From IMG/VR virus record IMGVR_UViG_3300017726_000053, positions 1 to 29,867 of that record: a stretch of 29,867 nucleotides of DNA. One strand, given 5' to 3'. This document shows positions 26,948 to 29,867 of this stretch, piece after piece; position 1 is the first letter of the stretch; each line of letters starts with the position of its first letter. The notes under the pieces are model-generated. The model was not told the DNA's origin, made no database searches, and saw only the letters and a list, made by a program, of their open reading frames with translations. Source of the stretch: a virus. A program made the position numbers and the translations under genes.

Positions 26948-29867
26948 GCGTTTCCAGCACCACCACAAAAAATAGTTACAGCGCGAATGGCACGGCCCAT
27001 TCGTTTGCTTATGGCTTCAAGATTTTCGCTGACGCTGACCTTACCGTCGTAGTTCGCAGCTCGACTGGCACAGAGACAACGAAAACGCTGAACACGCATT
27101 ACATTGTCACTAACGCTGGCAACGACAGCGGTGGCAACATTTTGTTCAAATTCAACACTGGGGATGCTTCAGACGCGCATTACAGCGGGACCGACCAGCG
27201 GCCGGCAAACGGCGAGACTGTTGTGATCACAAGATCACTGACGCTGACACAAGGCACAGACTATGTCGCAAATGACGCTTTCCCAGCTGAATCACATGAG
27301 GATGCTCTGGACCGGCTGACGATGATCACACAGCAGATCCAAGAAGAAGTTGACCGCTCGGTCAAAGCCTCTGTGACTAACACATTCAGCAGCTCCGAGT
27401 TCACTGTGTCTGCCACGGACCGTGCTAACAAGGTTTTCTCCTTCGATGGATCTGGTGATCTGTCAGTCACACAAGAGCTCGGCACGTTCAAGGGAAACTG
27501 GGCAGCGAGCACCGCGTATGTCGTGCGCGACATCGTCAAGGACACAAGCACAAACAATATTTTCATAGCTATCACAGCGCACACCAGCTCCGGCTCCCAG
27601 CCGCTGACGACAAACACAGATAGCGCCAAGTGGTCACTGATTGTTGATGCCGCATCTGCAACGAGCGCTCAGACAGCTGCCGCATCTAGCGCCACAGCAG
27701 CGGCATCAAGTGCTACAGCGGCAGCAAGCAGTGAGTCATCAGCGACTAGCAGCGCAAGTAGCGCAACATCTTCTGCCAGCACCGCATCGACTGCTGCCAC
27801 TGCGGCTCAAACAGCGCAAACCGCAGCGGAAACAGCGGAAACAAACGCAGAGACTGCGGAGACAAATGCTGAGACAGCAGAGACAAATGCTGCCAGCAGT
27901 GCTACAGCAGCGTCTAACTCTGCGACAGCGGCGGCAAGTTCAGCCAGCACAGCGTCTGGACATGCTACCACAGCGACTACCAAAGCTAGTGAAGCAGCTA
28001 CAAGTGCTACTAATGCTGCAACAAGCGCGTCTACGGCTTCTACGCAAGCTACAAACGCATCTAACAGTGCGTCCACAGCGACTACAAAAGCGTCCGAAGC
28101 CTCTACATCTGCGACCAATGCGGCCAGCTCAGAAACGGCTGCCGCATCTTCTGCCACTGCGGCATCTACAAGTCAGACTGCTGCGGCCACTAGCGCAACC
28201 TCTGCCGCATCTTCTGCTGCCGCTGCTCAAGCCGCCGCTAATTTCGAAGTTGTCAACGACACCAGTCCCCAGCTTGGCGGTGACTTACAAACCAACGGCA
28301 ACGATATTGACTTCGGCGACAATGACAAGGCTGTGTTTGGTGCTGGCAATGACTTGCAGATTTATCACGATGGTAGCGATAGCTATATCAACGACACTGG
28401 CACTGGAAACCTGCGATTAGCTGGTTCTTCTCAAATAGACATTATTAGTTCCAGCGGCGAATTTATGGCGAAATTTATCGCTGATGGTGCCTCTGAACTT
28501 TATCACAACAACGGTAAAAGCCTAGAAACAACATCTGTTGGCGTTACCGTGAATGGCAATCTTGGCATCGGCACTGCGTCACCCGCAAAACCTTTAACGG
28601 TGGTTGGCGGTGATTTTAGCACTGTTTTGCTAGACAATGCTAATGCATCTCACGGCACACAAATTCTATTCCAAGCAAATGGCGCAACCAACTCAGGTGC
28701 CGACATTCAAATGTCTGACGCTGGTGGTATGAAAATTAGAACTCTTGCCGTTGAGCCGTTAAGTTTTCACACCTCTGCTTCTGCTGGTTCGCCATCTGAA
28801 CGTATGCGCCTGTCATCGGCGGGATTGCTAGGGCTGGGGACTTCAGCACCCAGCAAATTAATGCACCTTTCTGCTGGAAACGATTCAGCTTCGCTGCGTT
28901 TGGAAAATACAGCAAACAGTAAAGTTTGGGAAATCACCCCTGCAAATCCGGGCGTGGCTAACTCAGGACTCAGTATTTATAACGTGACAGATGACGCTGT
29001 TGCACTTCACGTTGACAATAGCAACAATGTCGGCATCAACACTGCGTCACCAACATCATCAAGCGGTGGAAAACTACTAGCTATTGAAACCACTGCTGAT
29101 GAACACACTAATCTAGTTTTCAATACTGCCAACACAGGTAGAAATGGCATTATTGAAGGCCGCCGCACTGGACGTTCTGGCTCAGAGAGATTTGCACAAA
29201 TCAATATTCAGAACGACAGTGACAATGGAGAGATACGTTTTTACACCGCACCCTCTGGGAGTGATGTAAGTGAGCGTATGCGCCTGACATCGGGCGGCAA
29301 TGTCGGCATCAACACTGCGACACCTAACGAAAAACTGACGATTGACAGTGGCGCAATTTCGTTTTTGGGGAGTCTTTCCACACCGTCAATTGGTGCGGGT
29401 ATTTTCAGACCAGCGAACAACACTTTGGCATTTGTCACTGGGAGTAATGAGCGGGCTAGGTTTGATAGCGGTTCACGGTTCTTGGTCGGGCAGACATCAG
29501 CGGCGGGGATTGGTGCAGCTACAGATGCAAATAGTCTTGAACTCGGACCGGGCTATATTGTTGTCAATCGTGATGACACTGCTACAGCTACGCAACTAGC
29601 ATTTGGGAAAAACGGTTCTGTTGTTGGTTCTGTGTCAACAACTGGCTCTGGCACTACCTACAACACCACTTCAGACATTCGCCTTAAACAAGACATAGAA
29701 CCCCTAGAAGCTACTGACAAGCTGATGTCTATGAACCCTGTGTCATACGCTTGGAAGGCTGACCCAGACGGCCCACGCTCTATGGGCTTCATTGCACAGG
29801 AAATGCAAGAGGTGATGCCAGAGGCAGTGTCTACTGGCGATGACGAGGATGCGATGATGTCTATGGA
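26944..29867 (+). CDS. Tail fibre with T7-type N-terminus and S74 chaperone, 3' end missing
   Basis: Open from ATG 26944 to the window edge, 974 residues visible. Residues 1-145 are the T7 gp17-type attachment domain (NGTAHSFAYGFKIFADADLTV, ESHEDALDRLTMITQQIQEEVDRS). About 180-235 includes GNWAASTAYVVRDIV, like a small carbohydrate-binding module. Residues about 236-435 are Ala/Ser/Thr-rich with heptad-based repeats, a probable trimeric coiled coil. Then come beta repeats with a recurring NVGINTASP-type motif. Near the edge TSDIRLKQDI begins a peptidase S74 intramolecular chaperone, with the likely catalytic Ser910 and Asp911, which trims itself after trimerisation. The protein binds the host surface; its tip determines host range. 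Confidence 0.9.
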   Translation, partial: MSVSSTTTKNSYSANGTAHSFAYGFKIFADADLTVVVRSSTGTETTKTLNTHYIVTNAGNDSGGNILFKFNTGDASDAHYSGTDQRPANGETVVITRSLTLTQGTDYVANDAFPAESHEDALDRLTMITQQIQEEVDRSVKASVTNTFSSSEFTVSATDRANKVFSFDGSGDLSVTQELGTFKGNWAASTAYVVRDIVKDTSTNNIFIAITAHTSSGSQPLTTNTDSAKWSLIVDAASATSAQTAAASSATAAASSATAAASSESSATSSASSATSSASTASTAATAAQTAQTAAETAETNAETAETNAETAETNAASSATAASNSATAAASSASTASGHATTATTKASEAATSATNAATSASTASTQATNASNSASTATTKASEASTSATNAASSETAAASSATAASTSQTAAATSATSAASSAAAAQAAANFEVVNDTSPQLGGDLQTNGNDIDFGDNDKAVFGAGNDLQIYHDGSDSYINDTGTGNLRLAGSSQIDIISSSGEFMAKFIADGASELYHNNGKSLETTSVGVTVNGNLGIGTASPAKPLTVVGGDFSTVLLDNANASHGTQILFQANGATNSGADIQMSDAGGMKIRTLAVEPLSFHTSASAGSPSERMRLSSAGLLGLGTSAPSKLMHLSAGNDSASLRLENTANSKVWEITPANPGVANSGLSIYNVTDDAVALHVDNSNNVGINTASPTSSSGGKLLAIETTADEHTNLVFNTANTGRNGIIEGRRTGRSGSERFAQINIQNDSDNGEIRFYTAPSGSDVSERMRLTSGGNVGINTATPNEKLTIDSGAISFLGSLSTPSIGAGIFRPANNTLAFVTGSNERARFDSGSRFLVGQTSAAGIGAATDANSLELGPGYIVVNRDDTATATQLAFGKNGSVVGSVSTTGSGTTYNTTSDIRLKQDIEPLEATDKLMSMNPVSYAWKADPDGPRSMGFIAQEMQEVMPEAVSTGDDEDAMMSM
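27651..28250 (+). repeat. Ala/Ser/Thr-rich coiled-coil repeat region of the tail fibre
   Basis: About 200 codons in the fibre gene use mainly Ala, Ser, Thr, Glu and Asn. A 7-residue unit AETAETN occurs three times in tandem (27826-27888). A 35-residue unit containing ATTKASEA and TSATNAA starts at 27973 and again at 28078, exactly 105 bases, or five heptads, apart, with different codons in the two copies. The heptad spacing fits a trimeric coiled coil. Long reading frames on the other frames here are shadows of the composition. Confidence 0.8.
29026..29046 (+). repeat. 21-bp repeat in fibre gene, copy 1
   Basis: A 21-base sequence coding NVGINTA is identical to that at 29299-29319. Related versions occur at about 28558 (NLGIGTA) and 28831. 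The copies mark modular beta repeats in the distal fibre and could serve as recombination points. Confidence 0.7.
29299..29319 (+). repeat. 21-bp repeat in fibre gene, copy 2
   Basis: Second identical copy of the 21-base sequence at 29026-29046, 273 bases downstream and in the same frame (91 codons). Both are preceded by segments with the same RMRLxS-type lead at 28799 and 29273 or by related sequence. Confidence 0.7.

Noticed and set aside
27807-28157. 116-residue Ala/Val-rich minus-strand frame resembling a membrane protein
   Set aside because: Antisense shadow of the same repeat tract; Ala/Val periodicity comes from the GCN/ACN codons of the fibre gene.
27641-28420. 259-residue Gln/Leu/Arg-rich frame on the plus strand
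   Set aside because: It is the shifted frame of the Ala/Ser/Thr repeats of the tail fibre, with compositional bias and no ribosome binding site.
1-29867. Diversity-generating retroelement, as carried by BPP-1
   Set aside because: No reverse transcriptase motif (YxDD type) and no template-variable repeat pair seen; the fibre repeats are protein-level or short identical copies.
1-29867. tRNA genes, CRISPR arrays, insertion sequences
   Set aside because: No cloverleaf-like TTCGA-type arms in context, no regularly spaced repeats and no transposase motifs noticed in a reading by eye.

Overview
The window is almost entirely one temperate, short-tailed (T7-like/podovirus) phage genome, seen as a prophage or phage contig. 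It is cut at both ends: the left edge falls inside the integrase and the right edge inside the tail fibre. Gene families and style (about half G+C, dense ATGA-type overlaps, a BPP-1/Bbp19-type capsid neighbourhood) suggest an alphaproteobacterial or other proteobacterial host, but nothing in the sequence fixes the host. No host gene, tRNA, rRNA, CRISPR array or insertion sequence was seen, and no stretch over 300 bases lacks a gene.

Layout. (1) 1-768: tyrosine integrase, 5' end missing. (2) 774-2491: a rightward operon of small proteins behind an operator-promoter; one joins a CxxC zinc motif to an OB-like domain. (3) 2476-5638: a leftward early operon with a RecB-like exonuclease, a tiny membrane protein, a winged-helix protein, a candidate single-strand annealing protein, a protein with an SSB-like tail tip, an excisionase-like HTH protein and two small overlapping genes. 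It ends at a strong terminator facing left. (4) 5649-6724: the immunity region, with a leftward CI-like repressor, divergent promoters and a rightward Cro-like protein. (5) 6717-9419: a tightly overlapped rightward operon with a VRR-NUC nuclease, a small Cys-rich protein, an HNH protein, an adenine methyltransferase-like protein, a Cys-containing protein and a DUF6362-like HTH protein. (6) 9438-29867: late genes behind a promoter-terminator pair. They run terminase small and large subunits, T7-like portal, Bbp19-like protein, scaffold, major capsid protein, decoration-like protein, tail tubular A and B, internal virion proteins and tail fibre.

How the parts work together. Four copies of a 17-bp palindrome, TTGACG-N5-CGTCAA, lie at the three early promoter regions. 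In each promoter a half-site forms the -35 box, so one repressor could silence all early transcription. The DUF6362-like gene sits just before a promoter and terminator that precede terS, which is where lambda places its Q antiterminator. The exonuclease and annealing candidate probably form a recombination module. The virion is T7-like in order and in protein sizes, yet no phage RNA or DNA polymerase is present, so it depends on host transcription and replication.

Most interesting signal: the C-terminal part of the 485-residue virion protein (22421-23878) carries a RelA/SpoT-like nucleotidyltransferase signature. It lies among genes for proteins that T7-like phages eject into the host with their DNA. 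This suggests a virion-delivered alarmone synthetase-like or nucleotidyltransferase effector, which is inference from motif order and spacing. No lysis gene was recognised; these may lie beyond the right edge.
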